This document shows, in pieces, positions 19,708-30,455 of a stretch of 64,000 bases of DNA (the stretch's first letter is position 1; each line of letters opens with the position of its first letter). Position numbers and translations under genes: made by a program. Below the pieces are notes generated by a model that saw only the letters and a list, made by a program, of their open reading frames with translations, did not search any database and had not been told where the DNA came from. The DNA is from Closterium sp. Naga37s-1 (lineage: Eukaryota; Streptophyta; Zygnematophyceae; Desmidiales; Closteriaceae): contig CANJKZ010000078.1 of NCBI GenBank assembly GCA_947471745.1, forward strand, positions 3,662,501-3,726,500. Direction: 5' to 3'.

Positions 19708-22191
19708 ATGTACATCACCCTTTACTACCTAGTCACCCACCTCCCTGACTCCCTTTCTTCAGTCAGGGACCACTTTCTCTCCCTTTGCCCCACCAAGCTG
19801 ACTGTCGACTTGCTAGAGGAGCGCCTTACTGCAGCTGAGAAGAGTATCTTAGCTGTAGGTGCTTCTCGCGGCGACCGTCACACCCCTTTCTTTGAGGGGT
19901 GTTTCCCTGTTCCCCTTCTCCCCTCTGTTGCTTCTGCTGCTGCTGTTGACCTCGTTGGCACTGAGGAGGTCGGAGCTACGTCTGCCCCTAGTGGGAGACG
20001 CCGCAACAGCAAGGGCAAGGGGAGCAAGGGTGGTGGAGGGGGCGGCGGGGGAGGCGGTGGAGGAGCTGGAGGAGGCGGAGGGGGTGGCGGTGGTGGTGGG
20101 GGTGGTACCGGGAGTGGGGGCTTCAGTGTCGGCGGTGGAGGTGGTGGAGGCAGCGGCGGAGGTGGTGGAGGCAGCGGCAGCGGTGGTGGAGGCGGCGGCG
20201 GCGGTGGTGCTGGTCGAGGTGCAACCGCGCAGCATGGAGGCTTTGGTGGTAGCCAGCGCCAGCAGCAGCCGCGCTCCCGTGAGACCCCGTCGGCCCCGCA
20301 GCTTCGTGAGTGGTACGCTGGGCGTGGGAGGTCTGGAGGTGCTGGTCCCTGCGCTTACGTTCTTCGCACCGGCAGTCGTCGTGGGGAGACGTGCAGGCTG
20401 CCACACACTACGCAGCGCTGCTTCGGTCGCTTGACTGACGCCTGGCGTGCCCAGTTTCCTGACGCTGTTGAGCTCCCTCGCTCGCATGATCTGCTTCTGC
20501 AGAATGTGCCTATCTTTGATCTTGATTTCGATGCTATCCTTGCTGCCATGTATGCTTTTGCTGATAGTACTGAGGGTGACTGTTACCTGAGTGTCCCGCC
20601 CGACCCGGGCATTGCGGCTGCTGCTCTAGGTGCTAGTGCGTCTGCTGCTCCAAGTGCTGGTGCGTCTGCTCTCTCTCGTACTGCACCTACGGAGGCCTTG
20701 CACACTTTCACACTTGACTCTGGTGCTTCGCGCTCTTTCTTTAGAGACAGCACCACACTCACGCCGCTCAGTCGGCCTGTCGCAGTCTCCCTTGCTGACC
20801 CCTCTGGGGGCCCAGTCCTTGCACACTCTTCCACGGTTCTACCGTGTCCTGCGGCCCCGTCGGGCTTGCTGTCGGGACTCCACCTCCCCTCGTTCTCTAC
20901 AAACTTGGTGAGTGGAGCTGACCTCCAGGACGCGTGGGTTGACCAGTTCGCCCCTGGAGGTCAGCGTGTGACCCACTGCACTTGCTCTCGGACGGGCCGC
21001 CACCTGGCCACGTTCACCCGTCGGCCAGGGTCGTGTCTGTACACACTGACTACTGCACCTCCTCCGGTCTCTACGTCTGGTCAGGTAGTTGCGTCTAGTC
21101 AGGTGTTTGCTGCCGCGTCCAGGTCTAGTCCTGAGTCTGCCCCCTGCTCGTGTCGTCCTCTGTCACACGAGACTCTACTTTGGCACCACCGCCTTGGTCA
21201 CCCCTCCCTGCCTCGTCTTCGAGGTATGGCCTCCCGTGCCCTTGTCTCGGGTCTTTTTCCCTACCGCGCTGCCTCTCTCCCCCCCCCACCACTCTTCCTA
21301 GTACCAGGTACTCCTCCGGTAGACCCCCTCCCCCGTCAGGGTCCTGCCCCCTCAGGTGTGTCTCAGGTAGACCCTGCCGAGCCGGTCGAGGTAGCTGTCG
21401 ACTCAGGTGCTGCTAGGGGTGCTGAGCCTGCGGGTGCGGGGACTGGGGGTGCTGAGCCTGGGGGTGCTGACTCTGGGGGTGTTGCGTCTTGGGGTGCTGA
21501 GCCTGCGTGTGCTGAGTGTGGAGGTTCTCCGGGTGTCCCGTTGCGGCGGGAGCCCCTATCTCCGCAGCGGCTTCGTAAGTGGTATGCTCGACGCTGTTGC
21601 CGTGCTACTAGTGCTACTGGTGCTGGAGCCGCTGGTCCTGGAGGCGTTTGTACTGGCGGTACTGGAGCTGCTGGTGCTGGTGCTGCTGGAGGTGCTGCTG
21701 GTGGTGGAGCTGCTGGAGGTGCTGCTGGTGCTGGAGCTGCTGGTGCTGGAGCTGCTGAAGGTGCTGCTGGTGCTAGAGCTACTGGAGGTGCTGCTGGTGC
21801 TGGAGCTACTGGCGGTGCTGCTGGTGCTGGTGCTGCTGGAGGTGCTGCTGGTGCAGGAGCTGCTGGAGGTGCTGCTGGTGCTGGAGCTGCTGGAGGTGCT
21901 GCTGGTGCTGGGGCTACTAGAGGTGCTGCTGGTGCTGGAGCTACTGGCGGTGCTGCTGGTTTTGGTGCTGCTGGAGGTGCTGCTGGTGCTGGAGCTCCTG
22001 GAGGTGCTGTTGGTGCTGGTGCTGCTGGAGCTGCTGGAGGAGGTACTGGTGCTGTCTCTGCTGTTTCTGGAGGCGCTGCGCGGCCGCAGCCGTACTACGT
22101 TCGGCTCCTTCAGCAGGTTCTTGGTCTACCGCCTTCTCAGGCGGTGTTTTGCGTCCGTGTCCTCCTCCTGTCCCTGGCACTCACTCTATGA
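19708..22191 (+). pseudogene. gag-pol: Copia B Gag C-terminal part, protease and linker; integrase core deleted
   Basis: One open frame begins just after the C run (MYITLYYLVTHLPDSL). It covers the rest of Gag, a poly-Gly tract, the C-x13-C-x3-H-x4-C cluster (CAYVLRTGSRRGETCRLPH, then C), the protease DSGAS motif (about 20715) and the integrase zinc region (WHHRLGHPSLPRLRG). At about 21250 ALVSGL is followed directly by FPYRAASL, which in element A lies about 830 bp further on. All three integrase acidic residues are therefore gone. The Gly-Ala linker follows, and the frame ends at 22191 after another small deletion. B could supply Gag and protease at most. Confidence 0.85.
21595..22070 (+). 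repeat. Gly-Ala coding repeat of Copia B
   Basis: Triplet-phased units of ggtgctgctggtgctggagctgct type, encoding GGAAGAGA-like repeats between the deleted integrase and the reverse transcriptase. Confidence 0.85.
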
Positions 22192-24171
22192 CACTGCGTC
22201 CTTCCACTGCTCCACAGCGTGTCCCTCTGCCCTCTCCTCCTGTGTCCTCTCTTCCTGACAGTCCGGACCCAGAGTCTGACTCCCTTCGTGCTGCTAGTCC
22301 TACTGTCACGCGCTTCCTGGCCACTGCTGTCACTGACCCTCTGTTTGAGTCCTCTGCTGCGTCTGCTCTCGTTGCTGAGCTTGTTGACTTCGCTGCAGCC
22401 TGTCGCCTAGACTACGCCACTAGTCTTGTTGCTGAGTCTGCGTCTGCGTCTGTCTGTCCTCCGTCCGTCGGGGGTGAGTGTGCTCTTGGCACGGACGTTC
22501 TTGAGGACAGACAGGAGGAGTTTGAGTGCTTTGCCGCTGCTGTACCTCATCTCGTGTCCATGCTGCTTGCCCCTGAGGGAGACCCGGATGCACCAGACAT
22601 CCCGACCTCGCGCTCTTATGCAGAGGCAATAGAGGGTCCCTACTCCTCTCAGTGGCAGGCAGCCACGGACGCCGAGATGGCTTCCTGGAAGTCCACAGGC
22701 ACCTACGTCGACGAGGTTCCCCCACCTGAGCCGAACATCGTCAGTGGCATGTGGATCTTCAGGGTGAAGCGGCCGCCGGGTTCTCCACCTGTCTTCAAGG
22801 CGCGTTACGTTGCACGTGGCTTAAGTCAGCGACAAGGAGTTGACTTCTTCCAGACCTTCTCCCCTACCCCGAAGATGACCACTCTTCGGGTACTGCTGCA
22901 CGTAGCTGCTCAGCGTGACTACGAGCTCCACTCGCTTGACTTCAGCACAGCCTTCCTACAGGGCAGCCTGCACGAGGAGATCTGGCTGCGCCGCCCACCT
23001 GGCTTCACTGGGTCGTGTCCTGCTGGTACCCAGTGGAGCCTTCGGCGGCCAGTCTACGGTCTCCGCCAGGCACTCCGTGAGTGGCACGACACTCTGAGGA
23101 CGACTCTTGCTACTCTTGGTTTTGCTCCTTCCACTGCTGACCCTTCTCTGTTTCTACGCACTGACACCACTCTGCCACCGCTCTACGTTCTCGTGTACGT
23201 AGACGACCTTGTCTTTGCTACTGCTGACACTGAGGCACTCGCCCATGTGAAGTCCGAGCTGCAGAAGAGACACACGTGCACCGACCTGGGGGAGCTGACA
23301 AGCTATCTTGGCTTGCGGATCACCCGGGACAGAGCACAGCGCACCATTACCTTGACTCAGTCACACATGGTGCAGCAGGTCCTTCAGCGCTTCGGCTTCA
23401 CGTACTCCTCGCCACAGTCCACTCCTCTGCCTACCGGTCACTCGCTCTCAGCTCCACCTTCGGACGAGTCCGTAGAGCCGAGTGGCCCGTATCCAGAGCT
23501 TGTGGGCTGCCTCATGTACCTGATGACTTGCACACGACCTGATCTCGCATACCCTCTCAGCCTTCTGGCTCACTACGTGGCTCCCGGTAGGCACCGTAAG
23601 GTGCACTGGGATGCTGCAAAGAGGGTGTTGCGCTACTTGTGCAGTACATCGGGCATGGGGCTCGTGCTTGGAGGACGGGCTCGAGTTGTCCTCGTTGGTC
23701 ACGCTGACGCCTCCTGGGTTGACGACTCAGCTACGCAGCGGTCGGCACAGGGTTACACCTTCAGTCTTGGCTCCGGTTCTGTCTCTTGGCGGTCTACCTG
23801 CTCTTCTTCCGTTCTCAGCTCCAGTTGTGAGGCTGAGATCTACGCTGGGGCCATGGCTGCACAGGAGCTACGCTGGCTCACCTACCGACTTGGGAGAGGC
23901 GCCTCGTTCTCCTCCAGTTCTGTACGTTGACAACAAGGCCATGTTGGCCTTGTGTCAGGAGCACAGACTGGAGCACAGAACGAAGCACATTGCTCTGCGC
24001 TACTTCCTTGCTCGAGAGTTGCAGCAGCGTGGCCAGCTTCGTCTTGCTTACGTGGCCTCACAGGCCAACACTGCTGATGTTTTCACCAAGGCACTTCAGC
24101 CTTGTGATCATCAGCGTTTCTGTACTGTTCTAGGCATTGTACCTACTGAGCCTCACTTGCTGACTTCTTGA
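22149..24171 (+). pseudogene. pol: Copia B reverse transcriptase-RNase H
   Basis: The frame 22149-23930 is a nearly complete Copia reverse transcriptase: SYAEAIEGPYSSQWQAATD, FKARYVARGLSQRQGVDF, DFSTAFLQGSLHEEIWLRR, and the catalytic YVDD at about 23196. It continues into RNase H (GHADASWVDDSATQRS, SSSCEAEIYAGAMAAQELRW). A loss of about 8 bp near 23889 shifts the frame. The last part (LYVDNKAMLALCQEHRLEHR through EPHLLTS) lies in another frame and ends at 24171. Upstream, about 60 codons are missing at 22130-22150 compared with element A. Better preserved than the same region of A or C. Confidence 0.87.
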
Positions 24172-24399
24172 CTCTGCTTGTACTGTACTCTATATACATA
24201 TACCAGCATGCTTACACTTGCTAGGTTGTGTTCACTGTATTGTTTGCTTTCCTTTATATAACTTTGCATGTGAACTGGCCTTGTGGCCCTTTGCTTGTGC
24301 TCAGACTGCGTGGTGACTTTGTGATCCACCCTGAGCTTGCTTTGCCTTCTTGACTGGTCTTGTGACCTCTTGTTCTCCCCCACTTTGCCTATGGGGGTG

Positions 24400-24587
24400 T
24401 GTCTAGCTTATATATGCTATAGTATGTTTAGGCTGTAGTGGGGTAGTTCTTTCATCCATTCCGTTCCTTATTCTAACATAAGCTATAATGTAGGGTACAA
24501 CACTTTCAGGTTTCCTACTTGTACCCACCTGCTTCCTAGTTCATCCATTCCGTTCCTTATTCTAACATAAGCTATAATGTTCTGACA
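24400..24587 (+). repeat. Rearranged 3' LTR of Copia B joined to the tail of the Copia C LTR
   Basis: Starts TGTCTAGC after the G-rich tract atgggggtg. After ~52 bp it jumps to the LTR end, the TAAGC duplication and 8 bp of Copia C LTR. It then returns to the middle of the LTR (AGGGTACAAC) and again runs to the LTR end (24567), TAAGC (24568-24572) and the true Copia C LTR tail (24573-24587). A 41-bp block is thus repeated at 24451-24491 and 24540-24580. This looks like a local duplication plus a deletion. Confidence 0.8.
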
Positions 24588-24817
24588 CACGCCCATAGGC
24601 AAAGTGGGGGAGAACAAGTGGTCACAAGACCAGTCTGTCAAGAAAAGCAAAGCAAGCTCAGGGTGGATCACAAAGTCACCACACAGTCTGAGCACAAGCA
24701 AAGGGCCACAAGGCCAGTTCACATGCAGAGTTATATAAAGAGAACAAACAATACAGTTATCATACCCTAGCAAGTGCAAGCATGCAGGTATATATATATA
24801 TCACAGTACAAGAGGAG

Positions 24818-26321
24818 TCAAGCAGTAAGCAAGTGAGGCAACGTAGGCACAAGGCCTAACACAGTAGCAAAGCGCTGATGATCACCAGGCGAAAGTGCCT
24901 TGGTGAAGACATCAGCAGTGTTGGCCCGAGTGGCCACGTACGCAAGACGAAGCTGGCCACGCTGCTGCAACTCTCGAGCAAGGAAGTATCGCAGAGCGAT
25001 GTGCTTCGTTCTGTGCTCCAGTCTGTGCTCCTGACACAAGGCAATCGTGGCCTTGTTGTCTACGTACAGAACTAGAGGCGAACGAGGCTTCTCTCCCAAG
25101 TCGGTCTGCAGGTAGGTGAGCCAGCGTAGCTCCTGAGCAGCCATGGCCCCTGCGTAGATCTCAGCCTCACAACTGGAGCTGAGAACCGAAGACGAGCAGG
25201 TAGACCGCCAAGAAACAGAGCCGGAACCAAGGCTGAAGGTGTAACCCTGTGACGACCGCTGCGTAGCTGAGTCGTCAACCCAGGAGGCGTCTGCGTGACC
25301 ACTGAGAACAACTGGACCCCGTCCTCCAAGCACAAGCCCCATGCCTGAATTACTGCACAGATAACGCAGTACCCTCTTCGCAGCATCCCAGTGCACCTTT
25401 CGGTGCCTACCGGGAGCCACGTAGCGAGCTAGAAGGCTGAGAGGGTACGTGAGGTCAGGTTGTGTGCAAGTCATCAGGTACATGAGGCAACCCACAAGCT
25501 CTGGGTGCGGACCACTCAGCTCTACGGACTCGTCCGAAGGTGGAGCTGAGAGCGAGTGGCTGGTAGAAAGAGGAGTGGGCTGTGGCGAGGAGAACTGGAA
25601 GCCGAAGCGCTGAAGGACCTGGTGCACCATGTTTGACTGAGTCAGTGTGATGGTGCGCCGTGCTCTGTCCCGGTTTTTCTGTAGGCCAAGATAGCTGCGC
25701 AGTTCACCCAGGTCAGTGCAGGTGTGTCTCTTCTGCAGCTCGGACTTCACAAGGGTCAGTGCCTCAGTGTCAGCTGTGGCAAAGACCTGTCGGTGCGTAG
25801 AAACAGCGACGGGTCCGCAGTAGAAGGAGCAAACCCAAGAGCCGCAAGTGTAGTCCTCAGTGTGTCGTGCCTCTCGCGAGGTGCCTGGCGGAGACCGTAG
25901 ACTGGCCGGCGGAGGCTCCACTGGGTACCTGTAGGAAACGTCCCAGTGAAACCAGGTGGTCGGCGCAGCCAGATCTCCTCGTGCAGGCTGCCCTGCAGGA
26001 AAGCTGTGCTGAAGTCCAGAGAGTGCAACTCGTAGTCACGCTGAGCAGCGACGTGCAGCAACACCCGAAGAGTAGTCACCTTCGGGGTGGGAGAGAAGGT
26101 ATGGAAGTAGTCAACTCCCTGTCGCTGACTGAAGCCTCGAGCAACGTAACACGCCTTGAAGGCAAGCGGAGAACCCGGCGGCCGCTTCACCCTGAAAATC
26201 CACATGCCATCGACTACGTTCACCCGAGACGGGGGAACTTCATCGACATAGGTGCCTGTGGACTTCTAGGATGCCATCTCGGCATCCATAGCTGCCTGCC
26301 ACCGAGAGGAGTAAGGACCCG
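24818..26321 (-). pseudogene. pol: Copia C reverse transcriptase C-terminal part and RNase H
   Basis: Continues the reverse transcriptase from the Tc1 insertion point leftwards (VDGMWIFRVKRPPGSP, VARGFSQRQGVDYFHTFSP, DFSTAFLQGSLHEEIWLRR). Near 25793 the coding strand goes from FLRTD straight to VFATADTEAL. The ~55 bp encoding the catalytic YVDD motif are absent and the frame changes. Downstream, the RNase H region (GHADASWVDDSATQRS, SSSCEAEIYAGAMAAQELRW, LYVDNKATIALCQEHRLEHR) is open to the stop at 24818. Without YVDD this copy cannot reverse-transcribe. Confidence 0.87.
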
Positions 26322-26323
26322 TA

Positions 26324-27892
26324 CACTGAACGAAATTATTGTCCTTATGCATTTGAAATGTATGATAACTTGCACCCAATTGGGGCCTAAACAAGTTTTG
26401 TAATAAACATATTGCATACAGGGTTCGCGATTGACAGTTACAAGTTTGTGTAGGCTACCTATAGCCCCAAAAAAACCTCTTGCTCTAATGAGTCAGCTCT
26501 TCCCTCTCGACACCCCACACGGACAAATCTTTCCGAATTGTCCCGAGCCTTATTTCGTGCGCTGTTAGATCTAGACTAGTTAGGTACAGAGGTGATTACG
26601 GGCGGATACTACGATCTACGAGTAGCGCTAACACCCCCGCAGCATGAAGCGCCTTAGCGAGGAGAAACAGAAGCGCATCATGCAGCGAATTGCGGAGGGG
26701 CGTAGTTACCGCCAAATCGCGCAGGAGTTGGGAGTTTCAAAGTCTGCCGTCCATGACGAGCTCCTCCGCCACCTCGGTCCGAAAACGTTCGACGAGCTAG
26801 TGCCGTCCCCGGCGAAACCTGGTCGGCCGCGCAAGTTACCAGAGCAAATCGCGAGGATAGTTATAAGGTCGATAGTGTCTGGTGAATCCAAAACCGCCGA
26901 GGCCGCAGCGGGAATGATATCCTCTACGCACGGAATCAGTGTCACGGGCGCCACCGTGCGTAACACTCTCAAGCGACACAGAGTTAGGGCGATAGAAAAG
27001 CCTTATTCGCGAAAAATGTCAAGGACTGCATGCAGTGGGCCAAGGACCATCAGCACTGGACGATCGACGATTGGAAACGCGTGGTGTGGAGCGACGAAAC
27101 GAAGATCTGCCGGTTTAGTAGCGACGGCCGTAGTTGGGCCTGGATTAGGGAGGACTGTCACATGGAGCCGCACCATGTGAAAGAGACCGTCAAACATGGC
27201 GGCGGCTCCATCATGATTTGGGGGTGCATGACATACAACGGCGGGGGTTTCATGTGCAAGATAGAGGGAAGAATGAACGGCGAGTTGTACCGTTCAATCC
27301 TGCAAGACGAGCTGCAGCAGACTATTGAGCATTACGAGTTGGATCTCGAGACCGTTGTGTTCCAGCATGACAATGACCCGAAGCATACATGCAAGATGGT
27401 CAAAACATACCTTGCCGAGCAGCCGTACTCTGTGCTCCCATGGCCAGCATCTAGTCCAGACCTCAACCCCATAGAACATCTGTGGGTTTACTTGAAGAAG
27501 CAGCTGCTTGCTTACCCCCGCCCCCCTGCAGGCATTCTCGAGCTATGGGACAGAGTACAAGTGGAATGGGAGAAAATCCCTGCGGCTTGGTGCAGTGAGC
27601 TGATCGACAGCATGCCTAGGCGTGTGCGGGCTGTGCTAAAGGCCAAGGGTCATTGGACCAAGTACTAGATTCTGCTTGGTTTGCATGTGTGACAGTAATT
27701 GTAAAAAACTGTCCTTATGCTAGTATTTGCCTATTTCTATATTCGCTGATTGTTTAACCGAGTTTATGACCAACATGCAGCGTCTTTAGATGTACAACCC
27801 TTCGGTCCAGTTATTAAGGCTTAATCACCATGGCCACTAATGCCCGTTCATGTCTTGAAACATGAACATGTGGACAATTATTTCGTTCACTG
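26324..27892 (+). mobile_element. Tc1/mariner-type transposon inserted in Copia C
   Basis: 1,569 bp. Terminal inverted repeats are 21 bp (26324-26344 and 27872-27892), reading CACTGAACGAAATTATTG on the left and CAGTGAACGAAATAATTG inward from the right, with two mismatches. Both sides are flanked by TA (26322-26323, 27893-27894). Removing the element and one TA restores the Copia reading GATTACGGGTCC seen in fragment E. It carries one transposase gene. An internal hairpin lies near the right end (27846-27867). Confidence 0.95.
26644..27668 (+). pseudogene. Tc1-type DD34E transposase with one frameshift
   Basis: ATG 26644. The N-terminal half has a helix-turn-helix (AEGRSYRQIAQELGVSKSAV) and a second one after a GRPRKL linker. 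Around an A5 run at 27012-27016 the frame shifts by one, and the catalytic half continues in another frame (VKDCMQWAKDHQHWTIDDW) to TAG at 27666-27668. The triad is complete: Asp in VVWSDETK, Asp in VFQHDNDPKH, and Glu in DLNPIEHLW, with 34 residues between the second Asp and the Glu. GGGSIMIWGCM is also present. The shift could be a mutation or a sequencing error in the A run. Apart from it the protein is full-length, so the copy is recent. Confidence 0.9.
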
Positions 27893-27894
27893 TA

Positions 27895-28331
27895 ATCGCC
27901 TCTGCGTAAGAGCGTGGGGTCGGGATGTCTGGAGCATCCCGGTCTCCCTCAAGGGCAAGCAGCATGGAAGCGAAACGAGGTACAGCAGCTGCAAGACACT
28001 CAAATTCCTCCTGCCTGTCCTCAAGGACTTCCGTGCCAAGAGCACACTCACTCCCGACGGACGGAGGACTGGCAGACACAGACTCATCAACTAGAGCAGC
28101 GGCGTAGTCGAGACGGCAGGCAGCAGCAAAGTCAAGCAGCTCAGCAACGAGAGCAGACGCAGCAGCAGACTCAAAGGAAGGGTCAGTGACAGCAGCGGCG
28201 AGGAGACTAGAGACAGTGGGACTGGAAGCACGAGCGCGGTCAGACGCGGGGTTGGGGACCTCAGGAAGAGAGGACTCAGTAGGAGTAGGCAGAGGAACAT
28301 GCAGTGGAACAGAGGAAGGACGGAGTGCCAT
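27895..28331 (-). pseudogene. pol: Copia C pol, segment before the Tc1 insertion
   Basis: Frame from about 28331 (MALRPSSVPLHVPLPT) through FESAAASALVAELLDFAAAC and GSECALGTEVLEDRQEEFEC to PRSYAEAIT, where the Tc1 element begins. The tail read past this point (VNEIIVH) is Tc1 sequence. It links the integrase linker to the reverse transcriptase at 26321 and below. Confidence 0.85.
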
Positions 28332-28484
28332 AGCGTGCGTGCCGGGGACAGGAGGAGGACGCGAACGAGGAGCGCCACGAGCAGTGCGAACAGGCGAGAC
28401 AGGACGAGACGCAGGCTCATGATGCTCTGTAAGACCACTGGACTGCTCGGTGTAAGGAGAGGGAGTAGGCAGTGGGGAGGCTGG

Positions 28485-30455
28485 CTATAACGGCGGCTGC
28501 GTCTGGTCAGGCGGTGGACACAGGAAGGGAGGAGGAAGACCAGTAGAAGACAGGACACCAAGAACCTGCTGGAGCAGGGGAATGAAGTACGGTCGTGGCC
28601 GCACAGTGCCTCCAGCACCTCCAGCGCCAGGGTCAACAGCTCCAGCTCCTGCAACTCCAGCGCCTCCGGCGCCAGTGCCCTCAACTCCAGCTCCTGCTTC
28701 TCCAGCGCCTCCTGTGCCAGGGCCTCCAACTCCAGCTCCTCCAGCTCCAGCGCCTCCAGCGCCAGCTGCTCCAGGCTCCGTAGGGTCTCCAGCTCCAGCG
28801 CACCCAACACCACCAGTCCCAGCAGCTCCAGCACCACAGGTACGAGCACCTCCAGGACCAGTAGCCGCAGTACCTCCAGTACCGCCAGCTCCAATAGTAA
28901 CAGCAGCACCTCCAGCTCCAGTGTCTCCAGCGCCTCCGGCTCTGGGAGCTCCACTCCAACGGTGTGCGCGTCGAACAAGCCACTCACGCAGCTGCTGCGA
29001 AGACACTCGCGGCAAAACACCAGCAGGACCTCCAGACGAAGCAGCACCCTGAGGCGCAGCACCATCAGACTCCGCACCCTCCGACTCAGCACCCCCAAGC
29101 TCAACACCCTCACACTCAGCACCCCCAGGCTCAGCACCCCCAGACCCAGCACCCTCAGACCCCGCACCTCCCGGCTCCGGACCCCCAGACGCAGCACCCC
29201 CAGATGTAGCACTTGGAGCAGCACCTGAGCCAACAACTACCTGAACAAGCGCAGTACCAGGGAGAGGGTCTACCTGAGACACACCCGAGGGAGCAGGACC
29301 CTGGGGCGGGAGGGGGTCTACCGGAGGTGGACCGGGAGCAAGGGAGAGCGGCGGGGGCGGGGGAGGGGCAGAGCGGTAGGGGAAGAGACGGTAGAAGGGA
29401 ACCGACTCGTCGAACGTGACGTCCTGAGACGGGAGGACACGGCGCGAGGTGGTTTGGTAAAACTGCCAGCCAGGCGCGTTAGGGACAAAGCCAAGGAAGA
29501 CGCAGGGAATGGCGCGGGCGGAGAGCTTGTCCGCAGACGTATCGCGAACAAAGGCACGAGATCCCCAGACCTGGAACACCGACGCATCGCCAACCTTCCC
29601 CGTCCAACACAGTGTAGGCGAGGTCTCCGGCAAGGAGACACGGGGCCAGAGGTTGAGCTGATGCGCAGCGTACCGGACCGCAAACGGCCACAGAAAATGG
29701 GGAGCGGCTCCATGGATCATGGAGGTACGAGCGACCTCCATGACTAAGCCAATGCGGTGCTCAACAATCCCATTTTGCTGAGGGGAGTCCGGAAGCGTGA
29801 ACAACTGGAGAATGCCCTCCCCACGACAAAATTCCCGCAAGCGGTCGGAGGAGAACTCACCACCTCTGTCAGAGTGCAGACGTAGGATAGGAAGGTCCGT
29901 ACCGAAGCGCTCGCGGAGCTGGAGACGGACTGTGCGGATCCAAGGGATCAGGACATCAGGGACCTCACCCTTGTTGCGTAAGGGGAAGACCGTGGTGTAC
30001 CGCGTGTAGTCGTCAACGACCAGAAGAAAGTAGCGCTCACGGCCCTGTCCACTGACGCGGGCTGGGCCCCACACGTCCATGTGGAGAGTCTGCAGGGGAG
30101 CAGTCGTCAGGGGAAACGAGGAGGAGTGGGGAGCGGCGCGCTGCCGCCTCTCGACGCAAGGAAGGCAGGGCGGGGTAGGCGAGGGCGGGAGGGGAGGCAG
30201 AGACCTGGGTAGACCAGAGACGAGAAACCGGGAGTGCATGCCACGAAGGCGTGGCAGGGAGGGGTGACCCAGGCGATGGTGCCAAAGAAGAGTCTGGTGC
30301 GACAGGAGGCGACACAAGCAAGAGGCGGCTACCTGACCTGACGCGGACACCTGAGCAGACGCAGCGACCTGAGGAGGCTTGAGTGAACGAGCGTGTACAG
30401 ACTCGACCCTGGCCGATGAGTGAACGTAGCCAGGTGACGCCTCGTCCGTGTGCAC
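28485..30455 (-). pseudogene. pol: Copia C integrase and Gly-Ala linker
   Basis: The best-preserved integrase of this family in the window. It has the zinc region WHHRLGHPSLPRLRG with later PCLPC, catalytic Asp in HMDVWGP, Asp in HSDRGGEF and Glu in NGIVEHRIG, then the Copia GKVGDASVFQVWGSRAF region. The frame goes on through a Glu/Gly-rich stretch and the Gly-Ala repeat to a stop at 28485. It is separated from the protease frame by a shift near 30390. The integrase part itself shows no disabling change, but neighbouring frames are broken. Confidence 0.87.
28595..28960 (-). repeat. Gly-Ala coding repeat of Copia C
   Basis: Repetitive triplets (read ctccagcgcctccagc on the plus strand) encoding GAGGAGAGG-like runs at the same position as in elements A and B. 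Confidence 0.8.

Larger units (their letters stand above)
18002..24567 (+). mobile_element. Copia retrotransposon B, integrase-deleted
   Basis: Inserted in the 3' LTR of Copia C with duplication TAAGC (17997-18001 and 24568-24572). It has a 129-bp 5' LTR, primer site, GC-rich leader, gag, protease, Gly-Ala linker, reverse transcriptase, RNase H and a rearranged 3' LTR. The integrase catalytic core is missing. Sequence is closest to element A. Confidence 0.92.

Noticed and set aside
24398..24587. Initial view that Copia B and Copia C simply meet tail to tail
   Set aside because: The C-type LTR piece at 17885-18001, the AGACC and TAAGC duplications and the 117+15-bp LTR sum show that B is nested in C.
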